A DNA stretch of 64,000 nucleotides from Thermoanaerobacterales bacterium (GCA_012840135.1 DUMA01000017.1:62001-126000); one strand, 5' to 3'; shown: positions 36,152 to 45,814, numbered from the stretch's first letter. Notes: a model not told the origin generated them from the sequence alone. Made by a program: numbers and translations.

Positions 36152-36715
36152 TCACATTTTTTCAATAAAGTATCTATGGAAGCTCAGGTCATCGGTCAGC
36201 TCGGGATGGAAGGCGGTGGCCAGGAGGTTGCCCTCCCGTGCCGCCACCACCTTGCCATCGATTTCCGAGAGTATTTTGACTCCGGAACCTACTTTTTCCA
36301 CATAAGGTGCTCTGATGAATACCATGGGGATGGGTTTTTCGGAAACGCCTTCCACCCGCTTTTCGGCAATGAAGCTGTCGAGCTGGCTGCCGTAGGCATT
36401 GCGCCGGACCCATATGTCCATGAGGTCAAGATGAGTGTTCTCCTGATTTACGATGTGCTTTGCCAGGAGTATCATGCCGGCGCATGTGCCCCAAACGGGC
36501 ATACCTTCCTTTGCCCGGCGGATTATTTCATCTTTCAGGTTAAATTCTGTCATGAGTTTCCCTATGGTGGTGCTCTCGCCTCCCGGCAGTATGAGGGCAT
36601 CAATTTTTTTGAGTTCATCCCTGGTTTTCACGGCCAAAGGGGTGGCTCCAATCCTTGAAATCATGTTCATGTGTTCCCGAACGGCCCCCTGGAGGGCCAG
36701 GACGCCAACTATCAT
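36152..36715 (-). CDS. pdxT: PLP synthase glutaminase subunit
   Basis: PdxT releases ammonia from glutamine for PdxS. The 187-aa class I glutaminase shows LPGGESTTIGKL, the nucleophile cysteine in WGTCAGMILLA, and the His-Glu pair in FHPELTDD. It lies 15 bp after pdxS, as in most DXP-independent vitamin B6 pathways. Confidence 0.97.
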   Translation of the reverse strand: MIVGVLALQGAVREHMNMISRIGATPLAVKTRDELKKIDALILPGGESTTIGKLMTEFNLKDEIIRRAKEGMPVWGTCAGMILLAKHIVNQENTHLDLMDIWVRRNAYGSQLDSFIAEKRVEGVSEKPIPMVFIRAPYVEKVGSGVKILSEIDGKVVAAREGNLLATAFHPELTDDLSFHRYFIEKM

Positions 36716-36730
36716 GCTATCACCTTCATC

Positions 36731-37636
36731 TTACCATCCGCGCTCGGCATAACGGTCCTCAAGTTTATCGATTTCCTGGCTGGGCATTGCTTCTCCCAGG
36801 TCTTCGGAAACCTGCGCCAGGACATCGGGATCGTTGTAATAGGTTACTGCTTTTACTATAGCTTTCGCCCTCTTTTCGGGATTTGATGATTTGAATATGC
36901 CGGAACCCACGAAGACGCCGTCACATCCGAGCTGCATCAAGAGGGCGGCATCGGCGGGAGTGGCCACGCCTCCGGCGGCAAAGTTCACCACAGGGAGCTT
37001 GCCGTTTTCTGCCACATAGAGCACCAGGTCATAAGGCGCCCCCATCTCTTTGGCGGCGGTCATAAGTTCTTCTTTGGGCATGTTCTGTAGTTTCCTGATT
37101 TCGCCCATGACCGTGCGGATGTGCCTTACCGCCTCCACCACATTGCCGGTGCCGGCCTCACCCTTTGTCCTTATCATGGATGCGCCTTCACCTATGCGGC
37201 GCAGGGCTTCTCCCAGGTTTCTGGCTCCGCACACGAAGGGGACTTTGAATTTCTTCTTGTCGATGTGGAAGGATTCATCTGCCGGTGTCAGCACCTCGCT
37301 CTCGTCTATGTAGTCTATTCCGAGGGCTTCAAGGATCTGTGCCTCCACGAAGTGACCTATCCTGCATTTGGCCATGACGGGGATGGTGACTGCCGATTTT
37401 ATTGCTTTTATTATCTTAGGGTCAGACATGCGGGCCACGCCGCCCTGTTTCCTGATGTCGGCCGGTACCCTTTCCAGAGCCATTACAGCCACGGCACCGG
37501 CAGCCTCGGCTATTTTTGCCTGTTCGGGCGTTGTCACATCCATGATGACCCCGCCTTTCAGCATTTCCGCAAGATTCTTGTTGAGGCTGTAACGCTCGGG
37601 GGATGCATTGGTATCCTTAAATTTTTCTTCTGACAT
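36731..37636 (-). CDS. pdxS: PLP synthase subunit PdxS
   Basis: PdxS makes pyridoxal 5'-phosphate from ribose 5-phosphate, glyceraldehyde 3-phosphate and ammonia. The 301-aa protein has the active-site lysine in [16 protein letters not shown], the second lysine in [12 protein letters not shown], and [16 protein letters not shown]. An AAGGAGG site precedes the ATG. A strong minus-strand promoter and a palindrome lie upstream, facing pdxR. Confidence 0.97.
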   Translation of the reverse strand: MSEEKFKDTNASPERYSLNKNLAEMLKGGVIMDVTTPEQAKIAEAAGAVAVMALERVPADIRKQGGVARMSDPKIIKAIKSAVTIPVMAKCRIGHFVEAQILEALGIDYIDESEVLTPADESFHIDKKKFKVPFVCGARNLGEALRRIGEGASMIRTKGEAGTGNVVEAVRHIRTVMGEIRKLQNMPKEELMTAAKEMGAPYDLVLYVAENGKLPVVNFAAGGVATPADAALLMQLGCDGVFVGSGIFKSSNPEKRAKAIVKAVTYYNDPDVLAQVSEDLGEAMPSQEIDKLEDRYAERGW

Positions 37637-37663
37637 AATGGATTCCTCCTTAAAAATCTAATA

Positions 37664-37691
37664 TTGAAATTTTCCAGCGGTGTGGTATAAT
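37664..37691 (+). promoter_or_regulatory. Candidate pdxR promoter (extended -10)
   Basis: TTGAAA, a 16-bp spacer, then TGGTATAAT, an extended -10. The predicted start falls inside the palindrome AATTGTA-TCGT-TACAATT, so a bound regulator would block it. Confidence 0.6.
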
Positions 37692-37706
37692 TGTATCGTT
37701 ACAATT
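37689..37706. promoter_or_regulatory. Putative PdxR operator palindrome
   Basis: A perfect 7-bp inverted repeat with 4-bp spacer, AATTGTATCGTTACAATT, lies between the pdxS and pdxR genes. It overlaps the pdxR promoter and lies downstream of the pdxS promoter. MocR/PdxR proteins usually bind such sites at this position. Confidence 0.6.
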
Positions 37707-37735
37707 GGTAGGAGTATGTAATTTTGTATGTATAT

Positions 37736-37764
37736 ATTATGTCACTGTATTAATTGTTTGTCAA
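37736..37764 (-). promoter_or_regulatory. Candidate pdxST promoter
   Basis: On the minus strand TTGACA is followed after 17 bp by CATAAT (running into ATAT). It is a near-consensus sigma-A promoter with a leader of about 90 nt before pdxS. It faces the pdxR promoter. Confidence 0.65.
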
Positions 37765-37797
37765 TACACTTATATTTTTTACCGGGAGGAGCTCTCG

Positions 37798-39330
37798 ATG
37801 GATAGATATGTATCGATACATTTAGACAGGAGCCTCGATAAACCCCTTTATGTGCAGGTATTCGAAGGCATCGTCCGCCTCATCGAACAAAAAACAATAT
37901 TGCCCGGGGAAAAGCTGCCGCCCATACGCAAACTGGCAGCGCTTTTAAAAGTAAATACGGTTACGATAGTGAACGCATACAGATTTCTGGAAAAAGAAGG
38001 TTTCGCAGTATCGAAGGTGGGCAGCGGCACCTATGTAAGTCCATCTCTCAAACCGTCAGCGGTCGAGGATTTGAAAAAGGAACCGGTCATGAAAAAAGCC
38101 GGCAAAACAAGCGGTCATGGGCCGTATTTCAATCCGCAGGCTGATTCCGACATCCGTGCAGAGAAAGAACAGGAGGGTAATGTGCGCTATGATTTTGCCA
38201 GTGCTGCCATTTCTCCGGAGTTTTTTCCGGTGGAAGAATTCAAGGAAGTCTTGAACGAGGTGCTGGACCGGGACCGGGGGTATGCCTTCGGGTACCAGGA
38301 AAGCATGGGTTACCCCCCTTTAAGGCAGTCTATATCGGAACTTATGTTCAAAGACTACGACATAAAGCTGCCTGCGGAGGAAATTCAAATCGTATCCGGC
38401 GCCCAGCAGGGCATAGACATCATCGCCAAGGCTTTTTTGAATTATCAGGATACGGTGTATGTGGAAGTGCCGACATATACCGGTGCCATCGATGCCTTCA
38501 AATCCCGGGGGGCAAAAATCGTAGAGATTCCCCTGGATCCCGATGGCATCAATATAGACGAACTCAGGGCGCGCCTTAAAGTAAAGACCCCTGTTCTCTT
38601 TTATACCATGCCCAATTTCCACAACCCTACGGGGTATTCCTATTCGGAACAAAAAAAGAAAGAGCTGATAGCTCTTGCCCGGGAGTACGATTTTTTAATA
38701 GTAGAAGATGATCATATGAACGACCTTTACTTTGAGGAAAAGCCCTCTCCCCTCAAGGCAATGGATGATGACGGGCATGTGCTGTATATTAAAAGTTTCT
38801 CCAAGCTCTTTATGCCCGGACTTCGCCTGGCTTTCATCGCATCGAAAAAAGAATTCGGGATGAGGATAGCTGATGCCAAGTATTACTCCGACATATCTTC
38901 ATCGGGCCTCACCCAGCGGGCCATGGACCTTTTCTTCAGAAAATCCCTGTGGCCCGGCCACGCAAGGCGCATGAGAACAATTTTCCGGGAGAAGTGGCAG
39001 GCCATAAGGCTAGCCATCGAGGAGCATATACCTCGGGACATAAATTGCAAAAGCCCCGGAGGAGGTCTTTTTTTCTGGCTGAACCTTCCCCAGGGCTATT
39101 ATTCCATGAATCTATACAATATGGCGCTGAAACAGGGACTCCTTATAATGCCGGGAGACTTTTTCTATCCCGACCGGCGCCCCTCTACGGGTTTCAGGCT
39201 GAGCTTTGCAGAAATTGCACCCGAAGACATCAAAAGCGGAATAAAACTTCTGGCGGAAACTATAGAAAAGCTCTTTCAAGAATACAGACTGAATCCCCTG
39301 CGAAACAATAATTTCAGGCCACTTCTTTGA
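37798..39330 (+). CDS. pdxR: MocR-family regulator PdxR (GntR wHTH fused to aminotransferase fold)
   Basis: The track ORF starts at 37705, but GGGAGGAG stands before the ATG at 37798 (510 aa). Residues about 10-80 form a GntR-type winged helix (PLYVQVFEGIVRLIEQKTIL, LPPIRKLAALLKVNTVTIVNAYRFLEKEGF). The rest is a class I aminotransferase-like domain with YTMPNFHNPTGYSYS and the PLP lysine in YIKSFSKLFMPGLRLAF. MocR proteins next to pdxST sense PLP and control its synthesis. The divergent arrangement with pdxS supports PdxR. The linker (about residues 85-125) is longer and more charged than the core. Confidence 0.9.
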   Translation: MDRYVSIHLDRSLDKPLYVQVFEGIVRLIEQKTILPGEKLPPIRKLAALLKVNTVTIVNAYRFLEKEGFAVSKVGSGTYVSPSLKPSAVEDLKKEPVMKKAGKTSGHGPYFNPQADSDIRAEKEQEGNVRYDFASAAISPEFFPVEEFKEVLNEVLDRDRGYAFGYQESMGYPPLRQSISELMFKDYDIKLPAEEIQIVSGAQQGIDIIAKAFLNYQDTVYVEVPTYTGAIDAFKSRGAKIVEIPLDPDGINIDELRARLKVKTPVLFYTMPNFHNPTGYSYSEQKKKELIALAREYDFLIVEDDHMNDLYFEEKPSPLKAMDDDGHVLYIKSFSKLFMPGLRLAFIASKKEFGMRIADAKYYSDISSSGLTQRAMDLFFRKSLWPGHARRMRTIFREKWQAIRLAIEEHIPRDINCKSPGGGLFFWLNLPQGYYSMNLYNMALKQGLLIMPGDFFYPDRRPSTGFRLSFAEIAPEDIKSGIKLLAETIEKLFQEYRLNPLRNNNFRPLL

Positions 39331-39338
39331 CAAAACCT

Positions 39339-40673
39339 CTAAAATACCCCAAGATACTGGTCGAGCTCCCACTTGTGCACCTGAATCCTGTAAATATCCC
39401 ATTCGATGAGCTTTGCCTTTACGAAGTGCTCGTACACATGGGGTCCCAGGGCTTCCTTTATGACTTCATCCTGAGAAAGACAATCCAGGGCTTCTTTAAG
39501 GCTGCCCGGCAACATCTCTATGCCCGCCTCCAGCCTTTCCACCGGTGTCATGTCATAAATATTGTTGAAGGTCTGGGGACCGGGATCCATCTTGTTCTTT
39601 ATGCCGTCGAGACCTGCTTTGAGGATGACCGCCAGAGCAAGATAGGGGTTTGCCGATGGGTCCGGGCTGCGAAGTTCGATGCGGCTGGCATTGCCACGGG
39701 CTGCCGGAACCCTCACCAGAGCGCTGCGGTTTTTGCCCGACCAGGATATATAGACCGGTGCCTCATAGCCAGGTACCAGGCGCTTGTAGGAATTTATGGT
39801 GGGATTCGTTATGGCGGTAAAACCCCTGGCATGGTGCAGTATTCCACCTATAAAATATTTTGCCAACTGTGACAGGCCCGTCTCCTTATCCTTTTCATCA
39901 TAAAAAACATTAACGCCGTCTTTAAAAAGCGAAAGGTGCACATGCATGCCCGATCCATTTTCACCGAAAATAGGCTTGGGCATAAACGTCGCATACAGGC
40001 CGTGCTCCGCGGCGATGGCCTTCGTCACAAATTTGAATGTAACTATATTGTCGGCGGTCCTTATGGCCCGGGTATATTTAAAATCTATCTCGTGCTGGCC
40101 CGGGGCCACCTCGTGATGGGACGTCTCCACCTCAAAACCCATCTCCTGCAGTGCCAGCACTATGTCCCTTCTGGCATTTTCCCCCAGATCCACCGGAGAA
40201 AGGTCGAAATAGCTGCCCTTGTCGTTGGTCTTCACCGTCGGGTTCCCCTCTTCATCGGTCTGAAAAAGGAAAAACTCCGGCTCCGGCCCTGCATGAAGCT
40301 CGTACCCCATCTGGCGGGCTTCCTCCACCACTTTTTTGAGAATACCCCGGGGGCAACCTTCAAAGGGTTCGTTGTTGGAATCGTAGATGTCACACATGAG
40401 CCTGGCCTCCGCGCCTTTCCTGGGTCTCCATGGCAGGATGGCAAAGGTGTCGTAATCGGGTCTCAGATACATGTCAGACTCCTGAATCCTGGTAAAGCCC
40501 TCTATGGACGAGCCGTCAAACATTATCTTTCCATCCAGCGCATCTTCCAACTGGTCCACCGTAATGGTGACATTTTTGATTATCCCCAGAATATCCGTAA
40601 ACTGCAGCCTGATGAATTTTACATCCAGTTCCTGCGCCTTTTGAAGAATATCGCTTTTAGTATACTTTGGCAT
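39339..40673 (-). CDS. glnA: Glutamine synthetase, type I-alpha (copy 1)
   Basis: The enzyme joins ammonia to glutamate at the cost of ATP. The 444-aa length and lack of an adenylylation-type insert mark the GSI-alpha class. Visible motifs are [17 protein letters not shown], with the arginine linked to glutamine feedback inhibition, [34 protein letters not shown] and [19 protein letters not shown] with the flap glutamate. It follows the second glutamine synthetase in the same direction, separated by terminator hairpins, so it may have its own promoter. Confidence 0.96.
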   Translation of the reverse strand: MPKYTKSDILQKAQELDVKFIRLQFTDILGIIKNVTITVDQLEDALDGKIMFDGSSIEGFTRIQESDMYLRPDYDTFAILPWRPRKGAEARLMCDIYDSNNEPFEGCPRGILKKVVEEARQMGYELHAGPEPEFFLFQTDEEGNPTVKTNDKGSYFDLSPVDLGENARRDIVLALQEMGFEVETSHHEVAPGQHEIDFKYTRAIRTADNIVTFKFVTKAIAAEHGLYATFMPKPIFGENGSGMHVHLSLFKDGVNVFYDEKDKETGLSQLAKYFIGGILHHARGFTAITNPTINSYKRLVPGYEAPVYISWSGKNRSALVRVPAARGNASRIELRSPDPSANPYLALAVILKAGLDGIKNKMDPGPQTFNNIYDMTPVERLEAGIEMLPGSLKEALDCLSQDEVIKEALGPHVYEHFVKAKLIEWDIYRIQVHKWELDQYLGVF

Positions 40674-40773
40674 TTTACCCCTCCCAGAAATGTTCCTTTA
40701 ATATGCTAAATGTTTCCGCAACCACGTATTATAATATAACATTTTTAACAAGAGCAGTCCAGTCAATGTAAAG

Positions 40774-40803
40774 TTTGAAAAAAAGAAGCGGGGATACCGC
40801 TTC
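40774..40803 (-). terminator. Terminator between the two glnA genes
   Basis: On the minus strand GAAGCGG-TATCC-CCGCTTC is followed by TTTTTTT. A second hairpin, GTGCCGGG..CCCGGCAC (about 40828-40856), lies between it and the glnA copy 2 stop. Confidence 0.85.
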
Positions 40804-40883
40804 ATATATTAGAGGGAGTTTAAGGGTGCCGGGGCCGCTCTCAGAACCCGGCACATCTATGTTAATAGGGAGGTGTTAGCTTT

Positions 40884-42212
40884 TTAGTATACCTCTGCAT
40901 ATTCTTCAAGTTCCCATGAATGCACTTTGGTCCTGTAAGTGTCCCACTCAAGCTTCTTGGCTGTGACAAAGTGTTCATACACATGGGTGCCCAGAGCCTT
41001 CTTTATAACTTCATCCTGTTCCAGAAGTTCCAGGGCTTCCTTGAGGCTGCCGGGGAGACTCTTGATGCCTGCTTTTTCCCTGTCTTCATCGCTCATGTGG
41101 TAAATATTGTCGTACACTTGGTGTCCGGGGTCTATCTTGTTCTTAATGCCGTCCAGCCCCGCCGCCAGCATTACCGCCAGTGCCAGGTAGGGATTTGCCG
41201 AGGGGTCCGGGCTGCGGAGCTCAATGCGGGTCTTTACGCCTCCCGCCGCCGGCACTCTCACGAGAGCACTTCTGTTCTTGGCAGACCAGCATATATATAC
41301 GGGAGCCTCATATCCCGGCACCAATCTCTTGTACGAGTTTACCAGGGGATTGGTGATGGCCGTAAAGCCCGGTGCATGCTTTAAAATGCCGCCTATATAA
41401 TACCTGGCTATTTCGCTCAATCCCGCTTCGCCTTTTTCATCGGCAAAGGCATTCTTGCCATCTACAAACAGTGATTGATGGACGTGCATGCCGGAACCGT
41501 TGATGCCGAATATGGGCTTTGGCATGAAGGTAGCATGCAGGCCGTGCTGTTTTGCTATTATTTTAGTAACAAAGCGGAATGTAGCTATGTTATCCGCGGT
41601 CTTCAACGCATCGGAATATTTGAAATCAATTTCATGCTGGCCCGGGGCTACCTCATGATGGGCTGCCTCTACTTCAAAGCCCATTTCCTCCAGGGTAAGC
41701 ACAATGTCCCTGCGGGCGTTTTCTCCCAGATCAATGGGTGAAAGGTCAAAATAGCCGCCCTTATCGTGGGTCTCAACGGTGGGCTTTCCCTTTTCATCGG
41801 TGGCAAACATGAAAAATTCCGGTTCGGGCCCGGCATACATGGTATACCCCATGGCCTTCGCTTCTTCTATGACATTCTTTAAAATCTGACGGGGGCTTCC
41901 CTGAAAGGGAGTACCGTCGGGATTGTAAATGTCGCAGATCAACCTTGCTTCCGCACCATCCCTGGGCTTCCACGGGAATATCGCAAAAGAATCCAGATCG
42001 GGCTTTAGATACATATCCGATTCCTGAATCCTGGTGAAACCCTCTATAGAAGAACCGTCGAACATGAGCTTCCCGTCCAGCACATCCTCCAGCTGGCTTA
42101 TGGGAATTGCCACATTTTTCACCACTCCGAAAATGTCCACAAACTGAAGCCTGATAAATTTCACCTTGAGTTCTTTAGTAAGACTAATAATGTCATCTTT
42201 TGTGTAACCCAT
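40884..42212 (-). CDS. glnA: Glutamine synthetase, type I-alpha (copy 2)
   Basis: The 442-aa protein is a close paralog of copy 1 with the same signature blocks ([68 protein letters not shown]). Both look catalytically complete. It is divergent from glnR with about 170 bp between them, so this copy is the more likely direct GlnR target. A TTGACG-17-TATTAT promoter lies upstream on the minus strand. Confidence 0.96.
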   Translation of the reverse strand: MGYTKDDIISLTKELKVKFIRLQFVDIFGVVKNVAIPISQLEDVLDGKLMFDGSSIEGFTRIQESDMYLKPDLDSFAIFPWKPRDGAEARLICDIYNPDGTPFQGSPRQILKNVIEEAKAMGYTMYAGPEPEFFMFATDEKGKPTVETHDKGGYFDLSPIDLGENARRDIVLTLEEMGFEVEAAHHEVAPGQHEIDFKYSDALKTADNIATFRFVTKIIAKQHGLHATFMPKPIFGINGSGMHVHQSLFVDGKNAFADEKGEAGLSEIARYYIGGILKHAPGFTAITNPLVNSYKRLVPGYEAPVYICWSAKNRSALVRVPAAGGVKTRIELRSPDPSANPYLALAVMLAAGLDGIKNKIDPGHQVYDNIYHMSDEDREKAGIKSLPGSLKEALELLEQDEVIKKALGTHVYEHFVTAKKLEWDTYRTKVHSWELEEYAEVY

Positions 42213-42248
42213 TTTCTCCCCTCCGCATTTCGTAAATTTTATATAAGA

Positions 42249-42277
42249 ATAATAACAGTAAATTTATATTGCGTCAA
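42249..42277 (-). promoter_or_regulatory. Candidate promoter of glnA copy 2
   Basis: TTGACG, 17 bp, TATTAT on the minus strand, about 37 bp before the ATG. No exact TGTNA-N7-TNACA GlnR box was found in this span. Confidence 0.55.
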
Positions 42278-42324
42278 CTAAATGTCAGGTTTTTTTATTT
42301 TAAAATATTAATCTTTACATGTTG

Positions 42325-42353
42325 TTGACATCAAGCCTTCAATATGTTAGTAT
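42325..42353 (+). promoter_or_regulatory. Candidate glnR promoter
   Basis: TTGACA, 17 bp, TAGTAT. Overlapping the -10, TGTTA..TAACA forms an inverted repeat with a 9-bp spacer. That is two bases longer than the usual GlnR/TnrA box, but it may still be an autoregulatory site. Confidence 0.6.
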
Positions 42354-42381
42354 ATTGTTAACATTTTAGGAGGTGGTTGTA

Positions 42382-42738
42382 ATGGCCGTTTATCCTTCTT
42401 TAAAAGGTATCTATCCCATCGGGATAGTGGAAGAAAAAACGGGACTTACCAGCCGTCAGATCCGGTATTATGAAAATATGGGTTTGATATCTCCCATAAG
42501 GACTCAGGGAAAACAGAGAAGATACACCGAAAAGGATGTCATCAGGCTTTCTAGAATCAAGTACTTAAAGGATAACGGTTTTGACCTGAAAACTATCAGG
42601 GAAAAAATAGAGCTACTCGAAAAGAGCACGAAGGATCTGGACCTCATGATAAACTCGGGTGCCGTTCAGGGGAAGTTAACATCCCTTTATCCGGTATCCA
42701 ACCGGGCGGTGCTGATGAAACTTCTGGAAAAAAATTAA
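42382..42738 (+). CDS. glnR: MerR-family nitrogen regulator GlnR
   Basis: The ATG at 42382 has AGGAGGT seven bases before it, so the upstream GTG of the track is not used (118 aa). The N-terminal MerR winged helix reads YPIGIVEEKTGLTSRQIRYYENMGLI. The C-terminal LTSLYPVSNRAVLMKLL resembles the tail with which GlnR senses feedback-inhibited glutamine synthetase. It is divergent from glnA copy 2, whereas Bacillus has glnR-glnA in one operon. A terminator follows. Confidence 0.92.
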   Translation: MAVYPSLKGIYPIGIVEEKTGLTSRQIRYYENMGLISPIRTQGKQRRYTEKDVIRLSRIKYLKDNGFDLKTIREKIELLEKSTKDLDLMINSGAVQGKLTSLYPVSNRAVLMKLLEKN

Positions 42739-42766
42739 TCCTTGCATTGCGCAAGGATTTTTTTTT
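42737..42766 (+). terminator. Terminator of glnR
   Basis: AATCCTTGC pairs with GCAAGGATT across a 5-nt loop and is followed by a T-run. It overlaps the glnR stop codon and abuts the convergent GntR gene. Confidence 0.88.
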
Positions 42767-43436
42767 AAAAAACTTTGTGGCCTTCCAGATAAGGGCATAA
42801 ATTGGAGCGAGCCCTGTCCACATGGCTTACCATGGCCTTTTCTGCTGCATCCGGGTCGTGAGCTGCAAGAGCATTGTATATGTTGCGGTGCTCTTCCAGA
42901 GAAACCGGAGCCCTGCCGGTGGACTTTATGGAAACGAGTCTTGCCCTCTGGATAAAGTGATGGAAATTGGTCAGCACCGATTCCAGAGGCCTGCTGTCAC
43001 ATGCCCTGAAAATGATGTCGTGAAATTGCGTGTCCAGATCGGAAACCTTGTCTATTTCGCCTTTTTCTGTGTAAAATTCCATGAGGTCCAGCACATCTTT
43101 CATTTCCTTCAGCTGTTCATCGGTTATCTTCTCCGCCGCCCATCTGGCAGCCAGACCTTCGATCATTTTTCTTATGGTGTATATATCTTCTACATCCTCT
43201 TCTGTAACTCCTTCCACCACAACGCCTTTGTTGGGGATGCTCGAAACCAGGCCCTCCAGCTCCAGCTGACGTATAGCCTCCCTTACCGGGGTGCGGCTTA
43301 CGCCCAGTTCTTTGGCCACCTTCAGCTCTATCAGGCTCTCGCCGGGTTTGTACACGCCGTTTAATATGGCATTTTTAAGCTGGTGGTAAATTTTTGTCCT
43401 GAGCGAATATCCGGCATCCTGCAAGTCGGATAACAT
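42765..43436 (-). CDS. GntR-family regulator, FadR/FCD subfamily
   Basis: The 223-aa protein has a GntR winged helix (IYHQLKNAILNGVYKPGESL, ELGVSRTPVREAIRQLELEGLV) and an all-helical FCD ligand domain from about residue 85. Metal-site candidates include the DTQFHDIIF aspartate and histidine and the later EEHRNIYNAL and VSHVDRA histidines. FCD regulators usually sense carboxylic acids. It has no adjacent co-directional metabolic gene, so its target is not evident. The ATG follows GGGAGG. Confidence 0.9.
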   Translation of the reverse strand: MLSDLQDAGYSLRTKIYHQLKNAILNGVYKPGESLIELKVAKELGVSRTPVREAIRQLELEGLVSSIPNKGVVVEGVTEEDVEDIYTIRKMIEGLAARWAAEKITDEQLKEMKDVLDLMEFYTEKGEIDKVSDLDTQFHDIIFRACDSRPLESVLTNFHHFIQRARLVSIKSTGRAPVSLEEHRNIYNALAAHDPDAAEKAMVSHVDRARSNLCPYLEGHKVF

Positions 43437-43565
43437 ATATTAAAACCTCCCTGATAAATACGAACCATAGTTATTTCCAATAATATTTTACTATATGTTT
43501 TAAATTTTTGAAAGGGATTTTTTAAGGTCAGTGGATACGCCTCCTTTTCCAGTGATAATATATCA

Positions 43566-43706
43566 GGGGACGCACCTCATTATGGCAGAGGTCGGACTTC
43601 AGAGGTTAGATTAAGTTGGATTTGCCGAAAAGGCAAATCCTTCCATTCCGACCTCCGACTTCTGACTTCTGGCTTCTGATATAAGGGGAGGCGGAGGAAC
43701 GTCCCC
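43566..43706. repeat. Nested palindromic element (possible REP/MITE)
   Basis: The 141-bp stretch begins GGGGACGCACCT and ends AGGAACGTCCCC, nearly perfect inverted ends. Inside, GAGGTCGG (43588-43595) pairs with CCGACCTC (43648-43655), and at the centre GGATTTGCC pairs with GGCAAATCC around GAAAA. Between are short direct repeats of a CTTCTGA type. It lies in the spacer between the polyprenyl synthase end and the GntR gene and encodes nothing. Confidence 0.65.
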
Positions 43707-43708
43707 AT

Positions 43709-44677
43709 TTAAATATATATTTTTTGCAGAGTTTTGATCATTTTATAGCGGATCGGATTGTCTGTAAACGTCTTTATGATGCTCATGGATTTGTCGAGAT
43801 AATTATTGCACATCAGAATGGAGCGGCTGACGGCACCGGATTTTATACATTTTTCATACAGGGATTTTACCTGCCTCGGGGAGATAATCGGATGTTCGGA
43901 TTCAAGTCTGTTTTCTTTCAAATAAATAACCATAGGCAGGGTGAATATGCCCTGGTGGAGATCACTGGCAGGTTTTTTTAATAAATGTTCATTTTTAAGA
44001 AAATCCAGAATGTCATCTCTTATCTGATATGCCTTCCCGAAATATTCACCGAACCTTACCAGGGCTTTTACTTCTTTTTCCGCCAGTCTTGCCACCCGGG
44101 CTCCGGCAAAACAGCTGAAAGCTGTAAGCGATGCGGTTTTACGGGCTATTCTTGTCAAATAATCCTTTAAACTTATGCCGGTGTCAAAGGCTTCCTCTTT
44201 CTGCTTTACTTCTCCTTCCACCATCCTGGCGATAACCGAAAGCGCCTGCTCCAGAATCGATATGTCGGAGATGTTTGACATAAGGCTCAGAGCGCGGGAA
44301 TAAAAATAGTCACCCAGCAAAAGCGCCATATCGCTGCCGTAAATTGCATTTATGGTGGGCTTGCCGCGCCTCATTTCTGCTCTATCTATGATGTCATCAT
44401 GGACCAGGGCCGACATGTGCAGCATTTCCACACCGGCCGCCGTAAAATACAACTCTTCAAGATCCAATTTTTTGGACCCCTTACATATGAGGCCGCAGGC
44501 CAGAGTCAGGGTCGGCCTCAAGAGCTTTCCCTGGCTTTGTGCAAAATATAAGGCCATTTCTTTAAGGGTTTTCTCCCCGGTGTCAATGCTGTCGCGGATT
44601 ATGGATTTGACATACTGAAGCATGGACTCAAGATCTGTTTCTGGTGGGGAAAGAGCCAGATTTTCATTCACAGTCAA
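43709..44677 (-). CDS. Trans-polyprenyl diphosphate synthase (heptaprenyl synthase component II-like)
   Basis: The enzyme chains isopentenyl diphosphate into a long all-trans prenyl diphosphate. The two aspartate-rich motifs are LVHDDIIDRAEMRRGKPT and QIRDDILDFL, with the lysine-arginine GKLLRPTLTL near the start. The track ORF begins at 44722, but AAGGAAGG inside it precedes a TTG at 44677 by six bases, and this gives a start typical of the family. The ATG at 44722 lacks a ribosome-binding site. It follows the UbiA-type gene, so side-chain synthesis and attachment are encoded together, probably for a quinone. Confidence 0.85.
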   Translation of the reverse strand: MTVNENLALSPPETDLESMLQYVKSIIRDSIDTGEKTLKEMALYFAQSQGKLLRPTLTLACGLICKGSKKLDLEELYFTAAGVEMLHMSALVHDDIIDRAEMRRGKPTINAIYGSDMALLLGDYFYSRALSLMSNISDISILEQALSVIARMVEGEVKQKEEAFDTGISLKDYLTRIARKTASLTAFSCFAGARVARLAEKEVKALVRFGEYFGKAYQIRDDILDFLKNEHLLKKPASDLHQGIFTLPMVIYLKENRLESEHPIISPRQVKSLYEKCIKSGAVSRSILMCNNYLDKSMSIIKTFTDNPIRYKMIKTLQKIYI

Positions 44678-44762
44678 ATTATACCTTCCTTTCAGCAAAT
44701 TTCGTATTACTGCCGGTTGCATGCCGCTTTAGCATAAGCCGGAAGTTCTGGCATCTTCTATG

Positions 44763-45692
44763 TCACAGTGTTATATAAATCGTAAAGACCATACTGTTTA
44801 TTATTATCAGTGCCGTTGTAAAAAGCTGCTTCCTGGTTACATCCATTACATCCTGACTCTTTGTGGAAGCTGCCGCAAGAATGCCCAGGATTGCAACAAA
44901 AGCCATCCCCAGGAATACCGGATGTATATAGTAGTATCCCGCTATGCTCAAGACCAGTGCCAGAACAAAGTACATGGCTGATGGCATCATTGCATACTGG
45001 GGGCCCCATCTTAAATAAAAATAAGCTGGGGTAGTGAGCTTCACCGGTGCCGCCGACAGATCTGCGCTTATGTCAGGTACATGGTGCTGCATGAGCCATC
45101 CCAGCACCAGTGTGCTCTGCACCACTCCCGCAAAAAATGGGAAAATATCAAATCCGCCTGTCAGGATAAAGTATGATGCCGTCGAGAGTACCGTTCCGGA
45201 AAGCCACAGGCATATCCACTCGCCCAGGAAGGGCCTGTAAGCCAGGCGAAGCGGAGGACAGGTATAAACCCAGGCCGCAAAAATACCGAAGGCAAGGGCA
45301 ACCAGCACCAGGGGTCCCCGGAATATGTAAAAATAGATACCTATTCCAAGAGAAATGGAAAGGGCCAGGATGACGACTTTGCGCAGATCGGGTTGAGTAA
45401 AAAAACCGTATTTTAATACCTTTGAACCTCCCGACAAAATACCCCGGGAAACCCTGTCCGTTCCCGAGCGCCAGTCCTCTATATCATTCAGAGAATGGGC
45501 CAGCAGGCCGTTTATGGTCAGGGCTCCCGCTGCCAGAATCAAAGCGAAATGAGTAACAGCCACCCCGACCTTTAGCCATGCACAAGCCGCGTTCATCAGT
45601 ACAATACTGCCGCTGAAGGTCATGACCGGCATCAACCGGAAAAGGGTCCATAAGCCCAGGAACTTCCTTGATACCAATTTAATATTTTTCAT
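44763..45692 (-). CDS. UbiA-family prenyltransferase
   Basis: The 309-aa integral membrane protein has about eight helices. The first aspartate motif is HSLNDIEDWRSGTDR (NDxxD type), and the second is the weaker HHVPDISADL near residue 200. UbiA-type enzymes attach polyprenyl chains to aromatic rings in the membrane. It precedes the polyprenyl synthase gene by about 85 bp in the same direction. Menaquinone synthesis (MenA-like) is possible, but no other men genes are visible, so the acceptor is unknown. AAGGAG precedes the ATG. Confidence 0.85.
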   Translation of the reverse strand: MKNIKLVSRKFLGLWTLFRLMPVMTFSGSIVLMNAACAWLKVGVAVTHFALILAAGALTINGLLAHSLNDIEDWRSGTDRVSRGILSGGSKVLKYGFFTQPDLRKVVILALSISLGIGIYFYIFRGPLVLVALAFGIFAAWVYTCPPLRLAYRPFLGEWICLWLSGTVLSTASYFILTGGFDIFPFFAGVVQSTLVLGWLMQHHVPDISADLSAAPVKLTTPAYFYLRWGPQYAMMPSAMYFVLALVLSIAGYYYIHPVFLGMAFVAILGILAAASTKSQDVMDVTRKQLFTTALIIINSMVFTIYITL

Positions 45693-45786
45693 AAAACTCC
45701 TTCTTTAAACTTATTCTCCTATTGTTACCGTAAAAAACATTAAATTCCATCGCTTATTATTTCCATTCATATCCCGGAATATTAAA

Positions 45787-45814
45787 AAATCCTCTTACAG
45801 ATGTAAGAGGATTT
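45787..45814 (-). terminator. Terminator of the ferritin-like gene
   Basis: AAATCCTCTTAC pairs with GTAAGAGGATTT (12 bp, 4-nt loop) and is followed on the minus strand by TTTTAAT. Confidence 0.88.
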
